A stretch of DNA of 12,423 nt, from NCBI GenBank assembly GCA_041612005.1, contig JBFILW010000071.1:1-12423 (forward strand), written 5' to 3'. Positions 12,182-12,423 of the stretch are shown here, in pieces (the first letter of the stretch is position 1; every line of letters begins with the position of its first letter). The notes below the pieces were generated by a model. That model saw nothing but the letters and a program-made list of their open reading frames with translations, was not told the origin of the DNA and made no database searches. Source of the DNA: JBFILW01 sp041612005. Lineage in GTDB: Bacteria > Gemmatimonadota > Gemmatimonadetes > Palauibacterales > Palauibacteraceae. Both the position numbers and the translations under genes were made by a program.

Positions 12182-12423
12182 ATGAACCCGGCAGCCGACA
12201 GAGGCCCCGACCAGGAGCTGGAGGAGCGGCTCACCCGTGAGCTGGCGCCGGATCTTCAGGTAGTCCGACTGCTGGGAGCCGGCTCGGTGGCGCTTGTCTT
12301 TCTGGCCCGCGAGCCGGCGCTCAAGCGCCTGGTGGCCGTGAAAGTGCTCTCCCGCTATCGGGCCCGGGACCCAAAGGCGCGCCTCCGGTTCGAGCGGGAG
12401 GCGCAGTCTGCGGCACGGATCTC
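12182..12423 (+). CDS. Serine/threonine protein kinase (Hanks type), N-terminal part only
   Basis: The first 80 residues of a bacterial Ser/Thr protein kinase; the rest lies beyond the window. After an acidic N-terminus come the nucleotide-binding loop L31-G-A-G-S-V-A-L-V39-F-L-A, the V-A-V-K54-V-L strand with the ATP-positioning lysine, and the C-helix motif F-E-R-E73-A, whose glutamate would pair with K54. The third glycine of the canonical G-x-G-x-x-G loop is alanine (A37), a substitution tolerated in many kinases. An in-frame stop just upstream and the lack of other starts support ATG at 12182, although its Shine-Dalgarno sequence is weak (GGAG 16 bases upstream). No substrate can be inferred. 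A link with the pilus genes is not shown, as it is transcribed away from them. Confidence 0.88.
   Translation, partial: MNPAADRGPDQELEERLTRELAPDLQVVRLLGAGSVALVFLAREPALKRLVAVKVLSRYRARDPKARLRFEREAQSAARI

Noticed and set aside
12200..12423. Possibility that the protein at the right edge is a pseudokinase because the third loop glycine is missing.
   Set aside because: Lysine K54 and glutamate E73 are present, the substitution is tolerated in active kinases, and the catalytic loop lies outside the window, so inactivity cannot be claimed.

Overview
This is a GC-rich bacterial window dominated by pilus genes. The most likely source is a member of the Gemmatimonadota or a related phylum. Pointers are the BTAD/SARP-type regulator beside a Flp pilin, the style of the Hanks-type kinase at the right edge (LLGAGSVALVFLA, REPALKRLVAVKVL), a matrixin-like lipoprotein protease and the Tad/Flp cluster itself. 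The taxonomic call is inference from protein style; there is no rRNA or other marker.

Layout, right to left, because almost everything is on the minus strand. 12182-12423 (+) is the start of a Ser/Thr protein kinase, preceded by a 55-residue unrecognised protein (+). 11451-9815 (-) is a tadE-tadG pair closed by a good intrinsic terminator. 9489-7841 (-) is a second tadE-tadG pair, clearly a tandem duplicate of the first. 7521-4117 (-) is a five-gene operon of type IV pilus/type II secretion-style minor (pseudo)pilins (PilX-like, FimT/GspH-like, PilV-like, PilW-like) ending with a small outer-membrane beta-barrel protein and a strong terminator at 4061-4090. 3023-3997 (+) is a convergent, secreted metzincin (matrixin-like) lipoprotein. 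2088-3022 is a long stretch without a convincing gene. 2087-1074 (-) is a winged-helix plus BTAD transcriptional regulator. 798-628 (-) is a Flp/Fap pilin, followed by a very strong hairpin and then by a CpaA/TadV prepilin peptidase that runs off the left edge.

How it fits together: Flp (628-798) and both TadE proteins carry the G|xxxxE processing site expected of substrates of a Tad prepilin peptidase, and one such peptidase is encoded at 1-526. The TadG-like proteins are membrane-anchored partners of TadE. The minor-pilin operon has the G|F-T-L-x-E type of site usual for the PilD/GspO system, whose peptidase is not in the window. No pilus ATPase, platform protein, secretin or CpaB is present, so the locus must continue beyond the window or be completed elsewhere.

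The observations most worth following are the retained tadE-tadG duplication, the shared cysteine-bearing C-terminal region of the two TadG proteins, the interleaving of Tad and type IV minor-pilin genes, the hairpin downstream of flp, and the non-canonical zinc motif of the protease. I did not find a CRISPR array, insertion sequence, tRNA or rRNA.
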